Assembly (NCBI RefSeq): GCF_001936475.1
Contig: NZ_MSPQ01000001.1
Coordinates: 806,001 to 870,000 of the forward strand
Source of the DNA: Algoriphagus marinus
GTDB lineage: Bacteria; Bacteroidota; Bacteroidia; Cytophagales; Cyclobacteriaceae
Direction: 5' to 3'
DNA length: 64,000 nt
A program made the position numbers and the translations under genes. The notes beneath the pieces were generated by a model, which had not been told where the DNA came from, searched no databases, and worked only from the letters and a program-made list of their open reading frames with translations. Positions 8,055 to 16,312 of this stretch are shown here, piece after piece; within the stretch, counting starts at the first letter, position 1; each line of letters opens with the position of its first letter.

Positions 8055-8075
8055 TTAGAACTTTTCTAAAGGGCA
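8055..8075 (-). promoter_or_regulatory. operator-like inverted repeat, copy 2
   Basis: The plus strand reads TTAGAA-CTT-TTCTAA followed by AGGGCA, with perfect 6-base arms. It lies about 45-65 bp upstream of the operon start at 8011. It shares the 12-mer TTCTAAAGGGCA and the arm-spacer layout with the copy at 1117-1137, upstream of the sugar transporter. Confidence 0.5.
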
Positions 8076-8200
8076 TTTCATAATTTTTGGGTTTAATTTT
8101 AAAAAAGTGAATGCTTAATATAATCCTTTTTTGAAAGTCAACTTTCTATCACTCACCTGAAAAAATAAGGTTTTGAAGATTTTTTCAGTTTTCCTCAAAA

Positions 8201-8234
8201 TAAAAAACCTCAGCCATTTATGACTGAGGTTTTG
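8201..8234 (-). terminator. rho-independent terminator of the PEGA gene
   Basis: On the minus strand the hairpin has arms CCTCAG / CTGAGG extended by A-T pairs, with a loop of about 10 bases, followed by a T-rich tail (GGTTTTTTATTTT). It lies 17 bp after the stop codon at 8252. The other side also has four T's, so it may work in both directions. Confidence 0.85.
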
Positions 8235-8251
8235 GTTTTACATTGAATCTC

Positions 8252-9583
8252 TTACTGTTGGAGCCTTGCTTGAACTTCTTCGATTAGACCTTCATACTTT
8301 TTCAGGATTCTTGCCCAATCTTCGAATTTCTCATCGTCTTTGACGGTTACTTGATTTTGACCATCAAGATAAGCTTCCTGACTAATCAATTTAATCGCAT
8401 ATGCTAATTGATCAGAATTTCCACCGCTACTGACAATTACTCTAGTACGGATAATACTTGATTGGAAGTTCTGTACCTGCCAAGAAGTAGTCAAATAACC
8501 AGTGTTGTAATCCACTGTCTCCAAAATATCAAAATACCTTGTAATAATAGAACTCAAAATCCTCCAAGCTTCTTCGGAGCTATGGATGGTATTCACCGGG
8601 ACTGTGATTCTTACATTAGCCAAATCCGATGAAACTGAAGAAGTGTAAGCTTCATCCACATTCATTTCTATGAAGTCCGTGGTAGGAGGCTCTTGCATAT
8701 TGGTCTGGTTGCAATAGTTTTTCACATACCGGACAAATCCATCTTTGGATACTCTAACTTCAACGCAAGCATTTTTCGAAACTTTCAGATCATAGCTTCC
8801 AGTTCCTACTCTTTTTCCACCAATTTCGATTACCGCATCAGAGGGGTTGGTGGTGATTTTGACTAACCTGTCTTCCAATTTGGCTATTTCTCTGGTTGGT
8901 GGCTCTGGGTCAGATTCTTTGTTACAAAACACCTTGTTGTACTCCACAAAACCATCCTTATTCACAGTCACTGTGACGCAATCTCCCAGTGGAATTTGGA
9001 TGTCCTGATTTCCTTTGCCCATAGAAATCCCATTTGAACTGACTACCGCATCGGCAGGACTTACTTCCAATCTTACTTCCCGATCCTTCAACTGAAAGTA
9101 ATCTTTCATAGGAGGGGTTTCACGGTCAGAAGCGTTGTAATAGGTTTTTTCCATTTTGGCAAAACCAGGTTTTTTGACTTCAACAGTATGGAATCGATCT
9201 TTTTGAATAACCAGATAAATTGCTTTTTTCCCTATAAGACGTCCATCCACAAAAATTTCGGCATCATAAGGCTCTGCCGATATCTCTATTCTTCTGCTAT
9301 CAAGGGAAACTCGCTGGTCTTTATCCCACTTTAAATCACGGTTATATTCCTTGATGACAGGTTCAAAACCAGGCTTAGTGACTTTGATGCGATTCTTTGA
9401 ATCTTTCTCAAGTTTGTACTCTATTGTTCCTGTTCCAAGCTCTTGTTTGTCCGTATCATCATAGTCATTCAGCAAAATGAATTTTGCATCCGAATGATTA
9501 GCGGTGATTTGAATTTTTTGGGAGAAGGTGGGATGTATTAAAATAAAAAGTGAAAATAGGGTGAGTAGAAATCTATATTTCAT
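8252..9583 (-). CDS. exported protein with four PEGA-like repeats
   Basis: This 443-aa protein starts with a signal peptide ending P-T-F-S-Q near residue 22. Four beta-rich repeats of about 75 residues follow (approx. 22-90, 91-165, 166-240, 241-305). Each has a 'sxPxdAxvxvdG' strand pair and a 'V-x-K-x-G-F' motif, typical of PEGA domains. Repeats 3 and 4 each carry two cysteines that may form a disulfide. The last 130 residues form a distinct domain without recognised motifs. PEGA proteins are usually surface or periplasmic and structural; no enzymatic role is suggested. It is monocistronic, with its own terminator. Confidence 0.72.
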   Translation of the reverse strand: MKYRFLLTLFSLFILIHPTFSQKIQITANHSDAKFILLNDYDDTDKQELGTGTIEYKLEKDSKNRIKVTKPGFEPVIKEYNRDLKWDKDQRVSLDSRRIEISAEPYDAEIFVDGRLIGKKAIYLVIQKDRFHTVEVKKPGFAKMEKTYYNASDRETPPMKDYFQLKDREVRLEVSPADAVVSSNGISMGKGNQDIQIPLGDCVTVTVNKDGFVEYNKVFCNKESDPEPPTREIAKLEDRLVKITTNPSDAVIEIGGKRVGTGSYDLKVSKNACVEVRVSKDGFVRYVKNYCNQTNMQEPPTTDFIEMNVDEAYTSSVSSDLANVRITVPVNTIHSSEEAWRILSSIITRYFDILETVDYNTGYLTTSWQVQNFQSSIIRTRVIVSSGGNSDQLAYAIKLISQEAYLDGQNQVTVKDDEKFEDWARILKKYEGLIEEVQARLQQ

Positions 9584-9804
9584 AAGATTATTATTTGTTT
9601 TTTAAAGGACATATGGAATCTCGCAGCACTTAATCATCTCATTGTGTGACTTTTTAGTCATGCTCGATTTCATAAATATTTTTTATTGGAATGATTGACG
9701 CAAATAATTGATTAAAATGAACTTAAACAAAAAAACCAAAAGGATTAATTCAATTTTTCACCAAAAAACATAATTCCAAGGCTAGTATGATTGAAATAAG
9801 ATCT

Positions 9805-10875
9805 TTATTTCCAGGAGGTTTCAAGAAATCTCAACCAATTTCCATGCATCACTTTTTCGATATCCTGAGGGCTGTACCCTCTTCCGGCTAAGATTGTTGG
9901 GATTTTTTGCAAATCAGCGATCGTATCCAAATCATGAGGAGATTGTTCTTTACCGAAAGCACCATCAAGATCCGAACCGATTCCTATATGATTCGCATTT
10001 CCTGCGATTTGGCAGATATGATCCATGTGATCAATAACGGTTTCCAAACTCACATTTCGTTCTTGTGGAGTAGACCTTCCCCGCTCCCAATTGGGACTGA
10101 GCATCCAGGCATCCATCGCTGATCCGATCACAGCACCACGCTCAATTAAGGCTTTGATCATCTCATCTGAAAATTGCCGGTTGTGATCCACTAAAGCCCG
10201 ACAGTTATTATGACTTGCCCAAACCGGGCCTTTGTAGATTTCCAGTGCGTCCCAAAATGCCAAATCGCAAAGGTGGGTGACATCTAAAATGATTCCCAAT
10301 TCATCCATTTTTCGGATTAAAGCCTTTCCGGTTTCACTTAGGGGCGCAGATGAATCTGTGCCAAAAGCATAGCGTCCTGGACCATAGTGAGCAGGTCCTA
10401 ATGCTCGGAGTCCGCTTTCGTAGGCCTTTTCCAAATAATCCAGATTTACGATCGAATCGGCTCCTTCCAAAGAAAGAATAAAGCCAACTGGTTTCTTTTC
10501 TAGATTTCCCCCGTCTTTCCAATCTGCTAAATGCAGTTCCAATTCTGTCCAATTTCGGATCTGCCGCATTTCACCCTGGGCTACCATCGCTTGGTACCAA
10601 GCCAATTGTCCCTGCGTTTGTGCCCAAGCTTGTGCTGGAGAATTCCAGCCTGGAAGTGGATTATCCGGAGCCACAAAGCGAGCGATCTGGGTAGCTACGA
10701 CTAAGCCGATATTTCCCTTTCGAAGTTCTGGCAAAGAAACCAGCGAATTTCCTCGATCAGGTTTGTCAGACATTCCTTTTTCACGGGCATTAATCTCGCT
10801 GGTAGGCCTGCTAAGGTCCCTGTTCCACTCGAGGGCATTCATACTGAGATCTAGGTGGGCATCGATCGTAAACAT
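9805..10875 (-). CDS. membrane dipeptidase (peptidase M19 family)
   Basis: A 356-aa renal-dipeptidase-like amidohydrolase. Zinc ligands are visible in order: H-x-D in D-A-H-L-D (residues 7-9), Glu in L-S-L-E-G-A-D, His in D-V-T-H-L, His in A-S-H-N-N-C-R-A-L and Asp in I-G-S-D-L-D-G-A. It cleaves dipeptides, including D-Ala-containing ones in some members. No signal peptide is seen, so it is probably cytoplasmic. The start lies 3 bp after the stop of the upstream RsmI-like methyltransferase gene, so the two form an operon. The family call is secure; the natural substrate is unknown. Confidence 0.9.
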   Translation of the reverse strand: MFTIDAHLDLSMNALEWNRDLSRPTSEINAREKGMSDKPDRGNSLVSLPELRKGNIGLVVATQIARFVAPDNPLPGWNSPAQAWAQTQGQLAWYQAMVAQGEMRQIRNWTELELHLADWKDGGNLEKKPVGFILSLEGADSIVNLDYLEKAYESGLRALGPAHYGPGRYAFGTDSSAPLSETGKALIRKMDELGIILDVTHLCDLAFWDALEIYKGPVWASHNNCRALVDHNRQFSDEMIKALIERGAVIGSAMDAWMLSPNWERGRSTPQERNVSLETVIDHMDHICQIAGNANHIGIGSDLDGAFGKEQSPHDLDTIADLQKIPTILAGRGYSPQDIEKVMHGNWLRFLETSWK

Positions 10876-10878
10876 GGC

Positions 10879-11589
10879 TTAGAAACTTTGGAGGATAAAG
10901 ACAGTGGGAATTTTATGCAGGTCAATCGGTAGTTTTTGCCATTCAGCTATGGTTTTGGTGAGAACCAACTCATCCGATGCGGTCAGATTTTTCGCAATGC
11001 AAAGCTTGGTTTGGGGAGCCAAAGTGCTCAGAATATCTTCCAAAAGTTGGTTATTGCGAAAGGGGGTTTCCATGAAAATCTGGGCTCGCTGTTCCTTGGC
11101 AGATTCAGTTTCCAGCTTTCGCAAAGCGGCAGTTTTCTCCTTTTTATCGATAGGTAAGTAGCCATGAAAAGCAAAAGACTGACCCGAAAAACCTGAAGCC
11201 ATCAAGGCCATAAACATGGAACTGGGACCGGAAAGCGGCACGACTTGGATTCCCTTCACATGAGCGTGAGCCACTGCCAATGCACCTGGATCGGCAATTC
11301 CTGGGCAGCCTGCCTCGGAAATGATTCCCATATCTGCGCCATTGAGCAAAGGTTGCATTAGCCGATTAATGGTCTCTGGAGCGGTATTTTTATCCAAGAT
11401 TTCCATATGGAGTTCTTCGATATTAACTCCAAGCTTTAGGCTACTAATGTAGCGTCGGGCAGTGCGTAGGTTTTCAACCAGATATACTTTAGTATGGCTG
11501 ATGACCTCTTTGATCTGAGGACTGATGATGGATTGGGCAGTATTTTCTGCTAGTACATTGGGGATGAGGAAGAGTTTTCCTTTGGGCAT
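10879..11589 (-). CDS. RsmI-like SAM-dependent methyltransferase (tetrapyrrole methylase fold)
   Basis: This 236-aa protein belongs to the tetrapyrrole-methylase/RsmI superfamily, whose best known member 2'-O-methylates C1402 of 16S rRNA. Family motifs include the N-terminal L-F-L-I-P-N-V-L, the central S-E-A-G-C-P-G-I-A-D-P-G and the S-G-P-S-S segment, which shape the SAM pocket. It is shorter than RsmI (about 280 aa) and lacks its C-terminal domain. It therefore resembles the second, uncharacterised RsmI paralogue common in Bacteroidetes, and I give no gene symbol. The dipeptidase gene follows after 3 bp. Confidence 0.8.
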   Translation of the reverse strand: MPKGKLFLIPNVLAENTAQSIISPQIKEVISHTKVYLVENLRTARRYISSLKLGVNIEELHMEILDKNTAPETINRLMQPLLNGADMGIISEAGCPGIADPGALAVAHAHVKGIQVVPLSGPSSMFMALMASGFSGQSFAFHGYLPIDKKEKTAALRKLETESAKEQRAQIFMETPFRNNQLLEDILSTLAPQTKLCIAKNLTASDELVLTKTIAEWQKLPIDLHKIPTVFILQSF

Positions 11590-11678
11590 TTCTTCGGATT
11601 CAAAAATTGAGCTTGACTCGAAAGTTAAAATTTAATGAGCAAAATCTTTAACTTATTCATTCAAATCCTCAAGTATCC

Positions 11679-13019
11679 ATGAACATCAAAAATCTAATTA
11701 TAACATTTTTGTCGCTCACCATTGGTTCGACATTAGTATTCTCACAAACTACCAAAGCCCTTGTCGGCGGTACCTTGATCGATGGTTTTGGAGGAGTGCC
11801 GATTCGAAATTCAGTGATTTTAATTGAGAATGATAAAATAACTGCGGTCGGTCAGGTTGGAAGTCTGGAAGTACCTGCTGGAGCAGAAGTGATTTCTACC
11901 GAAGGGATGAGTGTGATGCCTGGGCTTTGGGACATGCATGTGCACTTGATGATCAACGGGCATAGTGACTATGACCATTGGGATAAGACATACATTGATT
12001 TGTTTGAATCGGTAATTATGCCTTCTTCTGCGCATCAGCTTTTGATGGCTGGGGTGACGAGTGCTCGGGATTTGGGAGCACCCTTGGAAGCGAGTATTAA
12101 TGTGCGAGATAAGATCAATCGCGGGGAAATCCCCGGTCCGACGATCTATGTGTCCGGGCCATTTATCCAAAAAACAGCTTATCCGGGGACTGAAGCTTTC
12201 CGCTGGGGAGTAAATGGCGTAGCAGATGCCAAAGCTAAAGTCAAAAAACTTGCAGATGCCGGAGTGGACGTGATCAAGTTGATTGATCAGGATCAGATGA
12301 CTTTGGAGGAAGCACAGGCAGTGGTAGATGAGGCGCATAAATATGGCTTACCGGTCGTTGGGCATTCACATCGACCGGAGGAAATTCGTGTTGGATTGAA
12401 GATTGGTGTGGATTGTTTTGAACATACGGGGTTGAGTTCTGCTCCGGAATATCCTGAAGACATTATGTTGATGATTCAAGAGCGCTCAGCTCAAATGAAT
12501 CGTGGTCCGCTCTTCTGGACTCCGACGGTGGAGGGTTTATACAATTATGAATCGGTGCGGAATAATCCCGAAAAACTGGATGATCCGAGTTGGCATTTGG
12601 GTTTACCTGATTCAATCATTCGAGACATAAGAGCTTCCCTTCGCTATCCAGGTAGGATGTCTTATTTCCAATTGACACCAGTGCGAAAGCCGACGCTGGA
12701 GCGGAAGTTTTCCCAACTCAAGCAAAGCGGCGTGGTGATGCTGATCGGAACAGATAGCGGGATTCCAATGAAATTTCACAGCCAAAGTACCTGGAATGAG
12801 TTGGATGTGTGGGTAAATGAGTTTGGCTATGATCCTTTATTAGCAATCAAGGCTGCGACCTATTGGCCGGCGGTGGCCATGAAAGTTGACCAAGATTATG
12901 GGACCATCTCCGAAGGAAAATATGCGGACATTATCGCCGTGCGCGGGGATGTGCTTCGACACATCTCCTTACTTCAGGATGTGGATCTGGTGATCAAGCA
13001 TGGGAAGCGGGTGAAGTGA
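11679..13019 (+). CDS. exported metal-dependent amidohydrolase
   Basis: A 446-aa amidohydrolase of the imidazolonepropionase/prolidase-like group, with an N-terminal signal peptide ending near L-V-F-S-Q (residue 23). Metal ligands are M-H-V-H after G-L-W-D, a probable carboxylated lysine in V-I-K-L-I-D, histidines in V-V-G-H-S-H and C-F-E-H-T-G, and Asp in I-G-T-D-S-G-I-P. It likely hydrolyses amide or cyclic amide bonds of peptides or small molecules in the periplasm. It is transcribed divergently from the methyltransferase and ends back to back with the DUF5615 gene, with adjacent stop codons at 13017-13022. Confidence 0.85.
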   Translation: MNIKNLIITFLSLTIGSTLVFSQTTKALVGGTLIDGFGGVPIRNSVILIENDKITAVGQVGSLEVPAGAEVISTEGMSVMPGLWDMHVHLMINGHSDYDHWDKTYIDLFESVIMPSSAHQLLMAGVTSARDLGAPLEASINVRDKINRGEIPGPTIYVSGPFIQKTAYPGTEAFRWGVNGVADAKAKVKKLADAGVDVIKLIDQDQMTLEEAQAVVDEAHKYGLPVVGHSHRPEEIRVGLKIGVDCFEHTGLSSAPEYPEDIMLMIQERSAQMNRGPLFWTPTVEGLYNYESVRNNPEKLDDPSWHLGLPDSIIRDIRASLRYPGRMSYFQLTPVRKPTLERKFSQLKQSGVVMLIGTDSGIPMKFHSQSTWNELDVWVNEFGYDPLLAIKAATYWPAVAMKVDQDYGTISEGKYADIIAVRGDVLRHISLLQDVDLVIKHGKRVK

Positions 13020-13355
13020 TTATCCGAAAATCTCAATCACCTCTTGTTCTGCTGAGTTCAAGAACTCTTGTATCAATTCAAAATTTCTCAAAAGGATTTG
13101 AGTGATAGAATTTGTTGTCAAATTTCCGGTTCTCAGCCAAATAATTTTTGGAGGAGAACCGTACAAAATATTTAAATCAATAAAATCCGAATCGAAAGTT
13201 ATAAGTGAAAAATCCAACTTTCTTGCAGTTTGGAAAATCAATAAATCTGAAGCATCCTCAAGTCCAAGAAACCTAACGTGGTTAGAGTTTGGGAAATTTG
13301 CCAAGAGTTGGTTGATTATTTTGGGGGATATGTTTTGATCAAAAAGTAATTTCAA
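13020..13355 (-). CDS. DUF5615 PIN-like (Mut7-C-type) toxin-like protein
   Basis: A 111-aa protein of the DUF5615/Mut7-C PIN-like group. It opens K-L-L-F-D-Q-N-I-S and has L-I-T-F-D-S-D-F near residue 55, supplying the acidic residues expected of a PIN-like nuclease site. It overlaps the upstream DUF433 gene by 4 bp, the usual layout of this proposed type II toxin-antitoxin pair. Target RNA cleavage is inferred from the family and not shown. The unit is compact, promoter-proximal and isolated from neighbours. Confidence 0.75.
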   Translation of the reverse strand: MKLLFDQNISPKIINQLLANFPNSNHVRFLGLEDASDLLIFQTARKLDFSLITFDSDFIDLNILYGSPPKIIWLRTGNLTTNSITQILLRNFELIQEFLNSAEQEVIEIFG

Positions 13356-13573
13356 TTAGCTACAATTAATTTATGTTCTTTATCAGCTGCGAAAGCCAAG
13401 CATGCATTAATCATTTCCTCATTCAATTCCTCAAAATCATCAATGATTTCCTTTTTGGTCATTCCATTAGCAAGCCAGTTTAAAACATCATAAACAGAAA
13501 TCCGGGTTCCTTTAATCGTAGGTTTACCAAAACGTTTATCTGGTCTGATTTCTAGAAAATCTTGATAATTCAT
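13352..13573 (-). CDS. DUF433 antitoxin-like protein
   Basis: A 73-aa DUF433 protein with the typical helix-turn-helix core: P-D-K-R-F-G-K-P-T-I-K-G-T-R-I-S-V near residues 11-27, then W-L-A-N-G-M-T-K-K-E-I. Members are thought to bind DNA and to neutralise the partner PIN-like protein, so this gene probably also represses its own promoter. Its 3' end overlaps the DUF5615 gene by 4 bp. ATG 13573 gives the family's usual length. Confidence 0.78.
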   Translation of the reverse strand: MNYQDFLEIRPDKRFGKPTIKGTRISVYDVLNWLANGMTKKEIIDDFEELNEEMINACLAFAADKEHKLIVAN

Positions 13574-13680
13574 ATACTAAATATAAGTAATTCAGTTTGA
13601 AAATTTTAAGGCAATAGAAAGATTCAGAGCAAACAAATAAGCCCAATTGTTCTATGGGAAACTTTTGAAAGATTTTGGGC

Positions 13681-14085
13681 CTATTTCAAAAATAGAATCA
13701 GCTGGTTGATCCGATCTTCAATAATCCTTGCTCGGTCATTGTAAGCAAACATCAAATCATCCAATGGCACCGCCCCATTTGGTCCCGTAACAGAATCTAA
13801 TTTTTGATTGATCAGCGAAAACTCGGGTTGTATTTCTATTTCCCATTCCTCTTGGCTTTCAAGAATTGCCTCTAATTTTTCTTGACTCGCATTTTCTTGA
13901 AAATCAAGTAAAATATGATTCATCAATTCTTCCAGTTGATCATAAAAATCCCTAGAACAATTCATCATAAACTTGCCCTCATCCAGACAATTCTGATAAG
14001 TCTCCTTCAGTGCTGCAAGTTGCTTTTTGTAGTCAGGAGCTTTTGTGAAAAACAACGAAAGGAGAAGAAGAAACTTAAGCATCAT
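13681..14085 (-). CDS. hypothetical exported small protein
   Basis: A 134-aa protein that I do not recognise. The first 16 residues (M-M-L-K-F-L-L-L-L-S-L-F-F) look like a signal peptide; the rest is mostly helical and charged, with two cysteines at about residues 33 and 43. The pattern loosely recalls LprI/DUF1311 periplasmic proteins, but I would not assign it. It directly abuts the esterase gene (0 bp between stop and start), so it is probably translated from the same mRNA. Confidence 0.6.
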   Translation of the reverse strand: MMLKFLLLLSLFFTKAPDYKKQLAALKETYQNCLDEGKFMMNCSRDFYDQLEELMNHILLDFQENASQEKLEAILESQEEWEIEIQPEFSLINQKLDSVTGPNGAVPLDDLMFAYNDRARIIEDRINQLILFLK

Positions 14086-14844
14086 TTATTTCAAAAAACT
14101 TCGGATTTCTTCTACGACAGCTTTGGGTTGCTCCGCGTGAAGCCAATGGCCGGCATTGGAGATGGTTTTTAATTGGTAATTGGGGAAATGCTCCAAGATG
14201 CTTTCCATGTCTTTATCTTGAATGTACTTTGACTTTTCTCCTGCCAAAAACAAGGTTTCACCTTTATAGATCGCATCTTCTTCCAAAGCTTTTCCGACTT
14301 CCTCAATATTGGCGACAATTACCGGAAGGTTGATTTTCCAGTAAAATCCATCTGCGTTTCTTCCTAGACTTTTCAGTAGAAATTGTCTGGTCCCGAAGTC
14401 AGGAATATGTACGGCAAGTTTGTCATCTGCTTCTTTTCGGGATTGGATCTCTGGCAAATTAATCGCCCGAAGTCCATCCAAAATCACCTCATGATGAACT
14501 GGATAGTATCGAGGAGAAATATCGGCCACGATCAATCGCTCCACACGTTCAGGATTATTGACTGCAAAGGTCATGGCAACTTTCCCTCCCATGGAATGCC
14601 CCATCAAGAAGACTTTGTCCAAGCCTTCATCATCCAACAATTCCAGTATATCGGCTGCCATCACTTCATAGTTCCACTTATGGGAATGAGGTGAATCTCC
14701 ATGATTACGCTGGTCTACCAAATACATGGTGAATTCTTTATCGAGCTCTCTGGAAATGCTGTACCAGTTGTCCGCCGAACCGAAAAGTCCGTGAAGAATA
14801 ACTAATGGTGGCCCGGAGCCTATTTTTTTGAAGTTTAATTTCAT
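14086..14844 (-). CDS. alpha/beta-fold hydrolase (YbfF-like esterase)
   Basis: A 252-aa alpha/beta hydrolase resembling the YbfF acyl-CoA/short-chain esterases. The oxyanion segment is L-H-G-L-F-G-S-A-D-N-W near residue 20, the nucleophile elbow G-H-S-M-G-G near residue 95, and the C-terminal histidine is in N-A-G-H-W-L-H. The V-D-Q-R-N-H-G-D-S-P motif after strand 4 is characteristic. It is cytoplasmic by lack of a signal peptide. Substrate is unknown; a carboxylester is likely. It heads a two-gene unit with the small exported protein. Confidence 0.85.
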   Translation of the reverse strand: MKLNFKKIGSGPPLVILHGLFGSADNWYSISRELDKEFTMYLVDQRNHGDSPHSHKWNYEVMAADILELLDDEGLDKVFLMGHSMGGKVAMTFAVNNPERVERLIVADISPRYYPVHHEVILDGLRAINLPEIQSRKEADDKLAVHIPDFGTRQFLLKSLGRNADGFYWKINLPVIVANIEEVGKALEEDAIYKGETLFLAGEKSKYIQDKDMESILEHFPNYQLKTISNAGHWLHAEQPKAVVEEIRSFLK

Positions 14845-14936
14845 CTGTTTATAATTGTTTTTTTAATGGTCAGATGGAATGCCCTGAATAATCATTCACC
14901 TGTGAGTCGACCGCTCGTCATGGGCATTTCATGTGT

Positions 14937-14971
14937 GATTTACGATTTACGAAGTGTGATTTACGAGATTT
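14937..14971. repeat. heptamer microrepeat (GATTTAC)
   Basis: Five 7-base units run in register: GATTTAC, GATTTAC, GAAGTGT, GATTTAC, GAGATTT. The array lies in the 237-bp gap between the esterase and pdxJ. No gene is seen in that gap. Confidence 0.6.
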
Positions 14972-15060
14972 AGAGTAATCCCTACAATTTTCTAAATCAG
15001 TTTTTTTTTAATAAATAATGTGGAATGCCGAATAATGAATGTTGAAGTTTCAACCTTTCC

Positions 15061-15081
15061 CAACTTCCAACTTCCAACTTC
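15061..15081. repeat. heptamer microrepeat (CAACTTC)x3
   Basis: Three perfect CAACTTC units end exactly where the pdxJ stop codon begins (15082). A fourth, imperfectly spaced unit lies inside the last codons of pdxJ. The repeat may therefore have shaped the C-terminus (K-L-E-E) of the protein. Confidence 0.6.
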
Positions 15082-15798
15082 CTACTCCTCCAACTTCCTC
15101 CGATACATCTGAATGGTATTCTCCAATCCATAATACAAGGCATCGCAGATCAAGGCATGGCCGATGGAAACTTCGTCTAAGTAGGGAATGCTTTTCTTCA
15201 AAAAGCCCAAATTGTGTAAGTCTAAATCGTGACCGGCATTTAATCCCAAACCCAATTCCCGAGCAATTTTAGACACTTCTATGTAAGGCTTTACTGCATT
15301 TTCAGGATTAATTGGAAAACCCACCGCATAAGGTTCAGTGTAGAGTTCCACTCGATCTGTTCCGGTAAGTTTTGCGGGCTCAAAGTATTTTGCCTCAGGA
15401 TTGATAAAGATCGAAACCCGCACTCCAGCTTCTTTCAACTCAGCGACAATATCTTGGAGCATACTTTGGTGCTTAATCGTATCCCAACCAGTATTGGAAG
15501 TAATCGCAGTTGGCGGATCGGGTACCAAGGTGGCTTGAGCTGGCTTTACCTTTTTCACCAAATCCATAAATCGCGGGTCAGGGTAGCCCTCGATATTAAA
15601 TTCTGTAGTCACGACTTTCGAAAGATCCATCACATCCTGGTAGCGAATGTGGCGCTCATCTGGTCTAGGGTGGACTGTAATGCCTTCCGCACCGAATCGC
15701 TCAGCATCCAAAGCGACTTGAACCACATTGGGATTATTGGCTCCACGGGCATTCCGTAGGGTGGCAATCTTGTTAATATTTACACTTAGCTTGGTCAT
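15082..15798 (-). CDS. pdxJ: pyridoxine 5'-phosphate synthase PdxJ
   Basis: A 238-aa TIM barrel of normal PdxJ length. It condenses 3-amino-2-oxopropyl phosphate with 1-deoxyxylulose 5-phosphate, the last ring-forming step of vitamin B6 synthesis. Recognisable family blocks are L-S-V-N-I-N-K-I-A-T-L-R-N-A-R-G at the N-terminus, I-T-V-H-P-R-P-D-E-R-H-I near residue 40, and G-L-N-A-G-H-D-L near residue 190. It is monocistronic, with a short repeat array against its 3' end. Confidence 0.96.
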   Translation of the reverse strand: MTKLSVNINKIATLRNARGANNPNVVQVALDAERFGAEGITVHPRPDERHIRYQDVMDLSKVVTTEFNIEGYPDPRFMDLVKKVKPAQATLVPDPPTAITSNTGWDTIKHQSMLQDIVAELKEAGVRVSIFINPEAKYFEPAKLTGTDRVELYTEPYAVGFPINPENAVKPYIEVSKIARELGLGLNAGHDLDLHNLGFLKKSIPYLDEVSIGHALICDALYYGLENTIQMYRRKLEE

Positions 15799-15859
15799 AT
15801 CCGATCTGAAAAGGTATTTTTGGATTAATTAATAACCTTGTAACACAAACTTAGGACTT

Positions 15860-16312
15860 ATGAGTTTAAAGCAGAACATAGAAAGTGAAATTAAATCCGC
15901 AATGATCGCCAAGGATAAAACTCGACTGAGTGCCTTAAGAGCTATCAAATCCCTGATTTTGTTGGAAGAAACGAAGAGTGGAGCTAAAGCGGAAATCACT
16001 GAAGAGGACGAATTGAAAATCCTCACCAAAGCAGCCAAGCAGCGAAAGGACTCCGCAGAGATCTATGAGCAGCAGGGAAGAGCGGATCTTTTGGAAGTGG
16101 AAATGGCCGAACTAGCCATTATTCAGGAGTTTTTGCCAAAGGCAATGACTGAGGAAGAAATCACAGCAGCGATCAAAGCCATTATCACACAAACTGGAGC
16201 TTCAAGCCCAAAAGATATGGGAAAAGTAATGGGCGTTGCCAGTAAAGAACTTGCAGGAAAGGCAGATGGCAAGGTGATTGCTGAAAAAGTGAAAGCACTA
16301 TTGAATAGCTAA
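15860..16312 (+). CDS. GatB/YqeY domain protein
   Basis: A 150-aa YqeY protein, homologous to the C-terminal domain of GatB, the tRNA-dependent amidotransferase subunit. It opens S-L-K-Q-N-I-E-S-E-I-K and has the typical L-S-A-L-R-A-I-K-S and E-F-L-P-K-A-M-T-E-E-E-I segments. The exact role is unsettled; tRNA binding is likely from homology. It is divergent from pdxJ. The CvpA gene starts immediately after its TAA stop codon, so the two are translationally linked. Confidence 0.9.
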   Translation: MSLKQNIESEIKSAMIAKDKTRLSALRAIKSLILLEETKSGAKAEITEEDELKILTKAAKQRKDSAEIYEQQGRADLLEVEMAELAIIQEFLPKAMTEEEITAAIKAIITQTGASSPKDMGKVMGVASKELAGKADGKVIAEKVKALLNS

